Assembly (NCBI GenBank): GCA_964551445.1
Contig: CAZKCG010000002.1
Coordinates: 124,001 to 188,000, forward strand
Direction of reading: 5' to 3'
Origin: DAOPXV01 sp964551445
Lineage (GTDB): Bacteria; Muiribacteriota; UBA9980
DNA: 64,000 bases
This document shows positions 43,601 through 47,332 of the stretch, piece after piece; the first letter of the stretch is position 1, and the number at the start of each line of letters is the position of its first letter. The notes below the pieces were generated by a model that saw only the letters and a program-made list of their open reading frames with translations, searched no databases and was not told the origin of the DNA. A program made the position numbers and the translations under genes.

Positions 43601-44517
43601 AATTTCAGGAAAATATAGGATCCAACGGTTTCTATCAGAGGGTCAGGGCTTTCATCAATCTCGGCATCGTCCCGGAAGGATTCGGCGGCGTAGATTTTTC
43701 ATACGTTGACGGCATCAGCCGAGCGATATTATCGATCTATAACCTGGCCGGCCTCGAGAACGAGATCTTCCACATAGAAAATCCTGAAAAAGCCGACATC
43801 GGAAAAATATTGACGGCGGAAGAACTCGGGCTCAATATTCAGGTTATGGACATACCCGCCTTAATAGACCGCCTACTCGAACATTACGACCACGGCGGCT
43901 TCCGTGAATATATTGAAAACCTTATGGTGCACATGGGCTGGATGGCCGAAACCGACAGCAGGAAACCGACGGCCATAATGACGCTTTCCGAAAAGACCGA
44001 TCTCGTGCTCAAATCCGCAGGTTTCAGGTGGCCCGCGCTTTCATTCGACGCGGCGCGCGGCATGATATACGAAGCGCTCAAGGAAAGGGCCGCCGTAATT
44101 AAAGGCTGTTCTATCTTCAAAGACCTTTCCGGAAATGAGTTATGCGAAATTTCAGCGAGAGCGGGACAGTTCTATTACCAGGAAGATATTCCCATTCTTC
44201 AGGAAGGCGCTCCGAACGACAGCTTATATGTTATCGCCGAAGGCGCGGTATCAATAAGCTGTACTTCCAGAGATGGATGGATCGGGACCGTCTCCATAAT
44301 GGGAAAAGGCGATTTCGTCGGCGAACAAAATGTTTTCGGGCCTGACGCGTCGAACATACTGGCGGAGTCCGCGGCCGGGGGCGTTCTCGTGTTCGCGTTC
44401 AAAACGGTGGATATCAGAAAATTTATAGATAAATATCCGAAGATCGCCGGCTCGTTCATAACGGAACTGAACGAAAGGATCGAAACCCTAAGAAAGTTGA
44501 TAGTTTTGATGGGATAA
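22699..44517 (+). CDS. Six-module NRPS with epimerase, terminal reductase and C-terminal CNBD
   Basis: A single 7,272-residue assembly line. Order and landmark residues: C1 (HHIISDG, 135), A1 (605), T1 (980), C2 (1205), A2 (1678), T2 (2053), C3 (2265), A3 (2737), T3 (3113), E (HHIGIDMVSW, 3300), C4 (3764), A4 (4236), T4 (4616), C5 (4800), A5 (5267), T5 (5646), C6 (5828), A6 (6295), T6 (6670), thioester reductase (TGATGFLGS near 6768, YLQTK near 6931), and a cyclic-nucleotide-binding-like domain (~7135-7260). All C domains keep HHxxxDG and all A domains keep the core Lys. T1-T3 are GGDS type, T4-T6 GGHS. A starting C domain suggests an acylated first residue; the reductase would release an aldehyde or alcohol. 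No thioesterase, MbtH or phosphopantetheinyl transferase is in the window. AGGAAGG directly precedes the ATG. An MFS exporter follows 41 bp later. Confidence 0.95.
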   Translation: MNNYFELSHPQKRIWFTEERYEGTAFANNAVTVRYSENIDVRAMTQALNLVVKKNDGLRIRLARTEEDIKIRQYVSPFREFEPGLIDLSEKDETAAAGWFENKTRQPFELIDSDLFWFSLVKFSAGEYGYYMKIHHIISDGWTILGLLIDEIEEHYELIRNNKTPDETPYPSYVKFISQENEYLQSPQALVDREFWHKTLSPLPEEVNLSEKKPKTDSIAAKAEYLRVPAELNAEIYRYCKEYKSSVFKLFLPALAIYISRITSSNEAVIGSANHNRSSEEQKKTTGMFVSTMPLKITVDNGASFNDLVLRSAQEVNFIIKNHSKYPFDQLAGELRKKHGVSPDHLLNVSLVGLPPLGDMRKKVDLIHPGYEPSDLAVHIFEKQENNDKFIELRWSYQTEKFTAENIEKIHNILCQILRDALSAPDKKISKISMCSAEEEKTIRQIFNNTKCEIPRNVTVHQLFEKQAELYPENFAVVADERKITYKQLDHKANQLAARLRKDGLGPDKPAGILMNNSLETIVGIISVLKAGGCYVPIDPEYPEERISYMLSDSGAKILLTKKSFFDKFNFSGTVYDLEDENIYSGNAGDPEIINTPNDLAYIIYTSGTTGKPKGVMIEHHSLINTCVNYFNTHGVKAGDNTSKYMAPAFDASVVEIFPTLLSGAALHIIPSSIRLSPEHLNDYFEKNHITSAILPTQFGEQFMILTKNRSLRWIEMGGEKLRSFTPQRYVVINGYGPTEYTVETCFFKVDKFYENIPIGKPVCNTNIYIMDGFNNLLPIGVAGELCIAGEGISRGYLNQKELTDKKFIENPFEPGKKIYKTGDLARWLPDGNLEFLGRIDRQVKIRGFRIELAEIEQAMKAVEFIKDAVVVDHVDENNRPYLCGYYLSDNEIDIDKLKKELAKILPDYMVPPYILKIAEIPLTPHGKVDKKALPRPDKSMMTSEFIAASTDDEKILAGIWKEVLKCGEVGVNDNFFTLGGDSIMSIQVSSRSKKAGLDISVGDLQARPTISELLKTLKERLVDAHGGANVAGAMDGMEATDAHGGANVAGATDGKAALRVITDPRPEIEAAYGLSPLQEGFLFYAVSAPDSDQYCTQTCWTYSAKINTDALKLAWEQIFEAHAIFRTGFEWENEDGPYQAVYKKAPVPWNLVDLSGEAPGEREKIVEKHRLNARGKRIDLNKPPIGDIHLFMFGDSEYRFVWTIHHILVDGWSIPLIINELHKRYECIINNEKFSAPPPPPFETYIKWLAAMNNNEPMDYWKNNLQDFSAPTPLAINKKDRKLGVHNAIENPGECVRRFSGAFFDKCKAFARTQQVTLNALFQMAWSAVLSAYSGSDDVLYGVTVAGRPSELTGVESMVGLFINTVPLRARFDYLKSAGENLKNLHKNIQDSSRHCHIPLSKLQALAPLPKGEALFHSIFVFENFPFDENARENEVIGMRDFVSFGKSSYPLNAVVFPGDGATLNLSYDADAFEKESIENMATHIERALGWIVDNPNGLLKDIDMLPEKEKKKLLVEFNRTDVEFPHNVTIQELIQARAEQFPDKTAVVYKNNRLSYRELNERANRLAHTLRSSGVKPDDRVGILVDRSCDMITGPLAILKAGAAFVPIEPQYPADRINYILADSSCRILLTHPHLAEKIKPAVRTIDMTDPANFSGDGKNPPIINNDRDLAYLIYTSGSTGRPKGSMIEHHSLVNLCLCYQKNNSITELDNFAKYVSFGFDASIIEIFPALVSGSALYVIPDELRLSPEGLNEYFEANNITMAVFPTPFGEQFMTLTDNRSLRWMELGGDKLKVFKKQKYKVVNGYGPTECTVCATNFAVENWSENIPIGKPVANAKIYMMNRHGKLTPAGIPGELCIGGPGVGRGYLGREELTREKFTANPFEPGKKIYRTGDLARWLPDGNIEFMGRIDQQVKIRGFRIELGEIESAVKKIPEIKDCVVIDRDDSGGNKYLCGYYTADKAQDTNVMRKELAAFLPDYMIPACFLKIEQIPLTPNGKVDKKALPAPDHSEFSSGEAYVAPANDTEKTLSRIWSEVLRCGQVGVQNNFFGLGGDSIMGIQVAARARKAGLDISVGDLQTHPTISELLKNLDEKKKTQKDQITVQAGAAVSEPQKKSEGIAAGRPEIEAAFDISPLQEGFLFYAVSSPDSDQYSIQTCWTYNSKINTDALKQAWEEIYVAHPALRTAFEWKGTARPYQAVYKNTAAPWNLIDFRNIAAHEREKLFDEQRENIRKKPFELDKPPISRLHLFIFGESEYRFVWTIHHILIDGWSIPLVINELNARYACIAGKKEFSAPASPSFETYIKWLSAKDKKETMEYWKGNLHDFTTPTPLVINKRSGELSVHKAVENQGMYVRNIPAAFLEKCRAFARTQHVTLNALFQTAWASVLSAYSGSEDVLYGVTVSDRPPEISGVENMVGLFINTVPMRARLDHSKTASANIKKMHNAVQDSSRHCHIPLNKLQALAAVTQGEALFYSIFVFENFPFDESADDNKNLAMSGISSYGKSNYPLNVVVMPGPDAALNFSYDADIFEAAAIESLAAHIERALEWIVNNPNGFLKDIDILPEKEKEKLLLKFNRTDVEIRRNVTVHELIEESAERFPDKTAVVYKDDRLSYRELNERANRLAHKLRGLGVKPDDRIGVLVDRSYDMITGPLAVLKAGAAFVPIDPQYPADRINYILSDSSCPLLLTQPHLAEKIKPSVMTIDMTDPANYSGDGKNPALINNDQNLAYLIYTSGSTGLPKGSMIEHHSLVNICLYYQKNHQITELDNFAKYVSFGFDASIVEIFPALVSGSALFVIPEELRLSPAGLNEYFEANNITMVIFPTPFGEQFMTLTDNKSLRWMELGGDKLKVFKKHKYTVVNGYGPTECTVCATDFAVENLVENIPIGKPVYNTKIYIMDRYGKLTPAGIPGELCIAGAGVGRGYLGREELTREKFTANPFEPGKKMYKTGDLARWLPDGNIEFMGRIDQQVKIRGFRIELGEIESAVKKIHGIKDCVVIDRDDSGGNKYLCGYYTAGEALDTNVMRKELAAFLPDYMIPSCFLKIDEIPFTTHGKVDKKALPVPKQSALTSEEAYVPPGNAMEEILARIWQEVLKCGRVGIHDNFFSLGGDSIMSIQVVARACAEGLNITAAQILKNPTIAALATKIQVKPSQRVDMGPLSGDLPLTPIQKWFFENQFTNFNHFNQPFLFKLKTRCRKETIEKILNVIVDHHDCLRLRLKNEGGEWSQRYKKAGEDPVVVETIDLRDLSAEKASAAITETCSKIQGSLNISEGPIIKAALFTGHADGQERLFIAVHHIGIDMVSWRIIIEDFHALYDKITAGEEPVLTVKTSSYRQWAEVLGKFEVSAAAKKHWAQTLEEAPKTPAEYKRSSFGKMKDHKVSLDAAQTELLINSVPAAYGTKINDILLSALLVAFNRAAGAASLLVNLEGHGREEIPEDMNISRTVGWFTSVFPVHLKSSALSDMGATIKSVKEILRSVPDSGLSYGVLRYLSADAEKFRSLEKKTVGFNYLGRIDSSVLDGKLLCGAPESTGAFMAPENGVINLLDINCFVAGGELVMDFGYSTDIWGRETIAAIAENYMGALKEMIAACLAPSAKSLTPSDFPLAAVTQAFLDGIEDQQRIESIYGLSPLQEGMLFHAMYSPQSDEYTMQINWRYKERIDVDALERSWKEVISRHAILRTAFVYKDLDAPVQIVYKSVETPWRFEDWSGFDESVKKQKLEQKFLNERLQGFELSTPCLMKFTLVKLAEADFAFAWTSHHIIQDGWSLPIIMTETDACYRAFTDNKKPDLAPAVSYEEYIKWLSGSKKDEARKFWKEYLKGFSTPTPIPIALSGAKPSARGHMSNLKELKIDYSKEFARDCESFAKANKITVNSLLQTAWAAVLSNYSGQKEVLFGATVSGRPAELRGVENIVGLFINAIPVRVVLDDNAGALTQMTNFHRSFQESSNHFTLSLSEIQSFASVPASESFFNSLFIFQNYPYKDAAAKHEKLNKVEIDGFERTNYPVTLIFTMQEIMSLKLLYDGASFEDGIIKNIGGHLYEAARWLMQNPGRPIKEARIISEAEEKQIVHGFNDTAFKYDENKLVGEYIEEAVEKFGDKTAVVFGEKSISYRELNEKANSLAHILIKNGICRGKAAGVLMDRSIEMVIAVIAVIKSGGAYIPIDHEYPASRIAYMMRDAGAQILLTKPELIENLDFKGTVVRLDDESVYAGEKKNPRPLNMPSDTATIIYTSGSTGNPKGVITLHGALSHFCLWYKETRNICEKDNMTKYVSFGFDVTMWEIFPALMSGATLHVISGDIRLSPYQLNEYFEKNNITLSFLPTQFCEQFMASVDNSSLRWLDTAGEKLRTYTKRNYTIANCYGPTEYTDCISWLAVDRQYVNIPIGKPIWNTRVYILGEGGKLVPACVPGELCVAGSGMTGGYLNRPDLTESKYIDNPIAPGEKIYRTGDMARWLPDGNLEYIGRIDTQVKIRGFRIELSEVEQVIKNIGWVSDAAVIDREDGSGRKYLCAYYVAGPEIAIAESEQAEKIRSFLKGTLPDYMTPQFIIKIGVIPLTPNGKIDRKSLPAPDASLIKKEEFIAPKTETEKKMAGIWEDVLGLKTVGILNNFFDLGGHSLKAALLQSKMQKEFGVTIALKDIFDHPNISELAGIVEKSSARVSHIGLVPEMQYYPASSAQKRILLLSRMENDGMTYNIPSMFVLEGSLDPKKFGDAIDAMVERHEILRTSFHITEDGLPVQKVNEKIDIKHIYRQADEKEIDAMLRDFIRPFNLEKPPLIRYELIKMAPKKHALLMDVHHIIFDGISYDIFLKELWSLYEGKDLEPLKIQFKDFAFWQDSLLESGQIEKQKKYWLDAYRGDIPQLNLTTDLPRSSEMSFHGKHRVYSIDGALAENLRSWSGRKGSTLFVTLFSAFSVLLSRYSSQKDIIIATPGSGRNIPEVEPLIGMFVNTLPIRTAPDPETSFDDFVRETGRRVLAAYDNQDYQLDTLLDDLSVKREAGHNPLFDVLFTLINKKDGNYSKDIAVKPMMADLDVAKLDIALSVIELADKIDFTIEYRDDLFRPETIDGIGRHFINLLGDIVRKEGAKLKELQAVSEEEKRKLLYEFNDTARPYDIQKTIHEMIEASASLHADKPAVVCKGRKLTYGQLNTHAAVLCEKLLSRGINGNGIIAIMVSQCLEMIPGILAVLKSGSAFLPIDPSYPPERIEYMLKDAEVKILLTEKHLAQKVNFSGSVICLDEQGLFDGAPVKLEKRGKPSDLAYIIYTSGTTGKPKGVMIEHSSLVNMSLCYRDAFAIAADDVGSKYAGFSFDAGIGEIFPCLIAGASLHIIPEEIRLSPDDINEYFEKNKITYAFLPTQFAEQFMILKKNSSLKNLLIGGDKLRVFEKQSYNVINGYGPTEYTMVTSIFKIDRMYDNIPIGRPIANSEVYILDGDKSLQPAGVPGELHVSGPGLARGYLKRPELTAEKFVNNPFRAERKMYRTGDLARWLPDGNIEFMGRIDEQVKIRGYRIELGEIENALKDSPLVKEAVVIAREKSCGDKYLCAYYVPVSSHGHPGTDEIDKIKAFLKQSLPDYMVPQFIIKIASMPLTPNGKVDKRSLPVPDVSGAGEEFVPPKTDTEIKMAGLWEEVLSVKKVGITNNFFELGGHSLKAVVLQSRIQKDFSVTIPLKDIFKYPTVKELSTVLEKSSRKVSSIPPAPPMEHYPASSAQKRLLLIDQMEGNNITYNTPLMLSIEGPLDAKKLSGAIDKLVERHEILRTSFHVKDGRPVQKIHEKVFVKRIYRQEKEENIPEIMKNFVRPFSLSRPPLIRFELIKTGPDKHLFMMDSHHIIFDGMSYEIFLGELWSEYEGKSLEPVKVQFKDYAFWHENLLKSEEIDRQKKYWMDMFDGELPQLNLTTDFTRPSEMSFHGKMGVYKIDADLAARLKSLANQNGTTLFMTLFAAYSLLLSKYASQEDIIIGTTGSGRTVPDMDSIIGMFVNTLAIRTSPKRDKTFEDFLKETEQRILSAYDNQDYQLDMLIDELSIKRDLSRNTLFDVFFTLTNKKDASPSNDITIKGVPLSLGVAKFDLLLAAAETGQGIDLNFEYRDSLFKPETIDAMAEHFIELLGDITGKKEAKLKDIQIVSESQKRKLLDEFSGASVSYDLNKTIHEMIEECAELYPDNTAVVCKGRKLNYGRLNADAAVLCEKLLSRGINGNGIIAIMVSQCLEMIPGILAILKSGSAFLPIDPSYPPERIEYMLKDAEVKILMTEKHLAQKVNFEGATICLDDQGIFEGTPAKFENRGKPSDLAYIIYTSGTTGKPKGVMIEHSSLINLSLFYRDLFSITSDDAGSKYAGFSFDAGIGEIFPALISGAALHIISEEMRLSPDDINEYFEMNKITFAFLPTQFAEQFMELEENNSLKNLLTGGDKLRVFKKRPYNVINAYGPTEYTMITSTFKIDRMYDNIPIGRPVANSDIYILDADGCLLPAGVPGELYVAGPGLARGYLKRPELTAEKFMNNPFRAGQKMYRTGDLARWLPDGNIEFMGRIDEQVKIRGYRIELGEIEHALKNCEGIKDAVVIARDLGGGDKTLCAYIVSGPEVIIDDLKSVLKKSLPEYMVPSYFMVLDNIPLTPNGKTDRKKLPEPDIKKEKKDGRAAESETEIKVYEAWKKVLGISDIGMSDNFFALGGHSIKAVALTAELQKDFEIKLNDIFKYQTISELSVNIKRIKDNLKRKLLDIKKQITSQDPKSDPFAGIVNDISAYRNNYKKYASVGASPKKDYRNILLTGATGFLGSYLLRDLLTETGASVFVPVRGGSVEDCSQRLAQKLGYYFGPKFFDEYKDRITVLKSDLADENLSLDKEQYGSLSQKIDCIINSAANVKHYGLYQEFYVSNVKSVDNLIAFALAGRQKDLHHVSTISVGMGHIENKDAALFTEETVDSGQDSGNYYLQTKLDGEKLIVKARKKGLIANIYRVGNITFDSREGKFQENIGSNGFYQRVRAFINLGIVPEGFGGVDFSYVDGISRAILSIYNLAGLENEIFHIENPEKADIGKILTAEELGLNIQVMDIPALIDRLLEHYDHGGFREYIENLMVHMGWMAETDSRKPTAIMTLSEKTDLVLKSAGFRWPALSFDAARGMIYEALKERAAVIKGCSIFKDLSGNELCEISARAGQFYYQEDIPILQEGAPNDSLYVIAEGAVSISCTSRDGWIGTVSIMGKGDFVGEQNVFGPDASNILAESAAGGVLVFAFKTVDIRKFIDKYPKIAGSFITELNERIETLRKLIVLMG
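25768..25875 (+). repeat. Two tandem 54-bp in-frame repeats in the T1-C2 linker
   Basis: Two units of 54 bp (25768-25821 and 25822-25875) encode 18 residues each, both beginning DAHGGANVAGA. The first 33 bases of the units differ at only one position. They sit exactly in the linker between the first carrier domain and the second condensation domain. A 22-base core (25779-25800) recurs in the MFS gene at 45185-45206. Confidence 0.85.
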
Positions 44518-44558
44518 AAACAAATTTTGTAAAATTTCGAGGACGTGAAACTTAAATT

Positions 44559-46085
44559 ATGAATGTAATTTTGCTTGTCGCTATCGGAGTGTTTCTGGCA
44601 AATCTTGACGGAAGCATCGTCAATATAGCTATTCCCACGTTGATTCACTATTTTGCGGTCGCCCCTTCGACCGCATCCCTCGTGGTGATATCATATCTTC
44701 TCGCTATGAGTAGTTTCCTGCTTTTATTTGGAAAATTAAGCGATATCATCGGGAGCAGAAAAATATTTATCGGCGGATTCACCGTCTTTCTATTTTCATC
44801 CGTACTCTGCACTTTTTCGTCCAACATATATTTTTTAAGTCTTTTCCGTTTCATTCAGGGCGCGGGCGGCGCTATGCTTTCGGCGACTTTCGGTTCTCTC
44901 GTCGCTCAATATGTGCCGCGCGAAATGATGGGCAGAGCGTTCGGGTTCATGTCAGTGGCTGGCGGATCCGGCTTCGCCTTCGGCGCTCCGGCTGGCGGCC
45001 TTATTTTAAAATATTTTAACTGGAAATGGATATTTTATATAAATATACCGATCTGCCTCATCGCCATATTAATGGCGAAAAAAATTCTGCCTGAAAAAAA
45101 GGACGAATCAACAACCCCTGATGCAAAGAGTCTGCCATTTGATCCCTCTCCGGCATACGGCATGGAGGCGGCTGCCCGGCAGGAAGGCGCTAATGTCGCC
45201 GGTGCCGTGGATAGTAAGGAGGTGATGGACCAGCGGGAATTGGCTAACTCCGGCGGCGCCGCAAAAGAAAAAGACCCGAAACTTCAGGTCAAAATCGACG
45301 CGGCAAGCGTATTGTTATGTTTCGCGGGCCTGTGCTCTCTGAACATAGCGTTAAACGTCACCGAGGCAAAAGCGTGGCAGATACATCTTGTTATAGTTTC
45401 CGTCATCTGCCTGTTCCTGTTCATTTTCCGTCAGACGAAAGCGCCGTTCCCTCTTCTTGACATGAGTATCTTCGCTGACAGGCATTTTTGCGGCGCGCTT
45501 GCCGGAGCATTTCTTTCCGGTGCAACGCTCGCCGGGACCAATTTTCTTTTCCCGTTTTATTTTGAATACGTCTTGAAATTCAACGCGGCGAAAGCCGGAA
45601 TGTTTCTGATGATAATTCCTTTCATATCGACATTTCTGGGCCCGGTCGCCGGATACCTGGCGGACCGTTTCGGGGCGCGGATAGTATCCGTCGCCGGGTC
45701 TTTTGTCATGAGCATATCTCTTGTAATGATCTATTTTTTCGCCGCGGATACCTCCGTTTATTATATATCGCTCTCATTCGTAGTATTCGGCGTTTCCCTC
45801 GCCTTTTTTCTGACCGCCAATGTCTGTCTTATAATGGGCAGGGCGCCTAAAGGTAAAGAGGGTATGATATCGTCCGTCAGCGCCCTGAACATGGTGGTTT
45901 CCGCCACTTTAGGTATCTCGGTTTTCGCCTCGCTTTTTACGTTTTTTTCGGCTGCTTCCCCGACGGATCCGGCCCTGGTGGTAAACGCTTTTCATAAATG
46001 TTTCTTTTACTTTATAATACTTAGTATCCTGGTTTTTATAACCACTCTCTTCACGAAGGAAAGGTCCGTTAATAATGCTCTATAA
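44559..46085 (+). CDS. MFS exporter, DHA2 (EmrB/QacA-like) family
   Basis: 508 residues with about fourteen membrane helices. The first helix carries 'FLANLDGSIVNIAIPTL', the DHA2 signature with an acidic residue in helix 1. 'GKLSDIIGSRK' is the loop 2-3 motif and 'GGSGFAFGAPAGGLI' the antiporter motif in helix 5. Such proteins export drugs or peptides using the proton gradient. Position 41 bp after the NRPS on the same strand makes it the likely exporter of, or self-resistance to, the NRPS product. The loop after helix 6 (residues ~175-245) is much longer than usual and contains a GANVAGA peptide also found in the NRPS linker. The start ATG 44559 has GAGGA about 15 bases upstream, a loose spacing. 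No separate promoter is evident. Confidence 0.9.
   Translation: MNVILLVAIGVFLANLDGSIVNIAIPTLIHYFAVAPSTASLVVISYLLAMSSFLLLFGKLSDIIGSRKIFIGGFTVFLFSSVLCTFSSNIYFLSLFRFIQGAGGAMLSATFGSLVAQYVPREMMGRAFGFMSVAGGSGFAFGAPAGGLILKYFNWKWIFYINIPICLIAILMAKKILPEKKDESTTPDAKSLPFDPSPAYGMEAAARQEGANVAGAVDSKEVMDQRELANSGGAAKEKDPKLQVKIDAASVLLCFAGLCSLNIALNVTEAKAWQIHLVIVSVICLFLFIFRQTKAPFPLLDMSIFADRHFCGALAGAFLSGATLAGTNFLFPFYFEYVLKFNAAKAGMFLMIIPFISTFLGPVAGYLADRFGARIVSVAGSFVMSISLVMIYFFAADTSVYYISLSFVVFGVSLAFFLTANVCLIMGRAPKGKEGMISSVSALNMVVSATLGISVFASLFTFFSAASPTDPALVVNAFHKCFFYFIILSILVFITTLFTKERSVNNAL
45156..45206 (+). repeat. Copy of the NRPS linker repeat inside the MFS gene
   Basis: 45185-45206 is identical over 22 bases to 25779-25800 in the NRPS, in the same reading phase (GANVAGA). 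14 bases at 45157-45170 match the preceding part of the NRPS unit (GMEA). It falls in the enlarged cytoplasmic loop between helices 6 and 7. A weaker related word (LANSGGA) follows about 55 bases later. Confidence 0.7.
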
Positions 46086-46095
46086 TTACTATGAA

Positions 46096-46338
46096 TCAAG
46101 TCAACCTTCCTATCGCTTCCCTGAAAGGACCGTAATAAGAATTTATCGTTTGCCTGGAAAAACCATTACATTTGGCTGTTTTATTTTCATCAACTATGAA
46201 CTGATCAACTATTTTTGCTTGACAAATAACAAGCATTGGTTTAATATTCATTCTGGACATTACTATATCGACTTCCGGTGTTTCTGTTTGCGATAGATCG
46301 ACCTTATTCAGAAAAGGCTTGTAATGTCTTAATGAACA
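46096..46338 (-). pseudogene. Remnant of an IS1595-like transposase N-terminus
   Basis: On the minus strand an open stretch of about 80 codons ends at 46096. It includes 'KIVDQFIVDENKTAKCNGF' followed by 'SRQTINSYYGPFREAI'. This matches the helix-turn-helix at the N-terminus of IS1595-family transposases, where patterns like 'NRNTVNRYYNLFRE' are typical. There is no catalytic domain, no good start codon and a stop directly after the HTH, so it is a dead fragment. It occupies most of the 340-bp gap between the MFS gene and the YD-repeat gene. The rest of that gap holds a small GC hairpin (46389-46404) and nothing else recognised. Confidence 0.45.
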
Positions 46339-46426
46339 TCAAAGATCCGGCAATTTTTCCGGAGAAAGATCTGAAAATAATTAATCACGCCCGTCCTTTC
46401 GGGCCGCAAATTTCAAGTGAGGTGTA

Positions 46427-47326
46427 ATGGATATGGCTTTTGACGCGTGGGAGCTTCGTTTAAAGGAACAGCAGGAACATATCAAACGCAACAGAATAAA
46501 ATCCGTTACCATCAAAGAAAGCGAAGAGGGCGACGAAAAGGATTTTGACGAATACAGCTATAAAGCTTACTGCGGGCGTTACGACGAGCGCGGCGTCCTC
46601 ATCGAGGAAACTTCTTTTGATCCGGGCGGCGAGGCTGAATGGCAGTGCACATATAAATACGATGAAGCGGGAAACTTAAACGAAGAGGTGCTCTGCTGCG
46701 ACGATGGCACGATCCAGAAAAAATTCGTGTTGAGTTATGACGCCCGTAAAAATCTCACTGAAAAACTCAGATACGGCTATAACGGAGATCTCGAAAGCAG
46801 ATACACTTATAACTATGACGAAAATAATCGGATGATAGAAGAAGTCGACTACGACTGCGTTTATAAATGCGTGGACAGTAAGACCATCTATAAATACGAT
46901 GCGGCCGGAAGACTCATACAGGAAGCCAATTATGACGCCGAATCGAATCTCGACACAAGGACCGACCTTAAATACGACGCGGCCGGAAGAATAATAGAAG
47001 AAGCCGATTTCGTGACTGACGACGCCGGCGACATCGATACCGACTGCGTTATAAGATACGAATACGACGCGGCCGGAAGACTCGTCGAAAGAGTTTCGTC
47101 AGCCGACGATTCAGTGTTCGAACGCATCGGCTATAAATATGACGCGGCCGGAAAGATCACGGAAGAAACGCTCGATAACGGCGGCTATGAAACACGCTAT
47201 GTTTATTCATACGACGAACTCGGAAACGTTATGAAAAAGATACAGTACGACGCTTCGAACGACGAGCCTTTCGTATTCACAAGATATTACTACGAATATT
47301 ACGCGGAAGCCGCGATCCCCGCCTGA
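46427..47326 (+). CDS. YD/RHS-type repeat protein
   Basis: 299 residues made of about eight repeats of the RHS/YD kind: 'YDEAGNL', 'YDARKNL', 'YDENNRM', 'YDAAGRL', 'YDAAGRI', 'YDAAGRL', 'YDAAGKI', 'YDELGNV', spaced 20-32 residues. YD repeats normally build large secreted shells around toxins or adhesins. This one is short, strongly acidic, and has no signal peptide, membrane helix or C-terminal toxin domain. GAGGTG (46419-46424) is only two bases from ATG 46427 but eight from ATG 46433, so the true start may be the second Met. It is a single gene converging on the TPR gene (6 bp between stops). Function unknown; it could be a remnant of a larger RHS protein or a small repeat scaffold. Confidence 0.7.
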   Translation: MDMAFDAWELRLKEQQEHIKRNRIKSVTIKESEEGDEKDFDEYSYKAYCGRYDERGVLIEETSFDPGGEAEWQCTYKYDEAGNLNEEVLCCDDGTIQKKFVLSYDARKNLTEKLRYGYNGDLESRYTYNYDENNRMIEEVDYDCVYKCVDSKTIYKYDAAGRLIQEANYDAESNLDTRTDLKYDAAGRIIEEADFVTDDAGDIDTDCVIRYEYDAAGRLVERVSSADDSVFERIGYKYDAAGKITEETLDNGGYETRYVYSYDELGNVMKKIQYDASNDEPFVFTRYYYEYYAEAAIPA

Positions 47327-47332
47327 TCTCTA

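Noticed and set aside
46075..46296. 73-codon plus-strand open frame after the MFS gene
   Set aside because: It is the opposite strand of the transposase remnant, which has the recognisable protein pattern.
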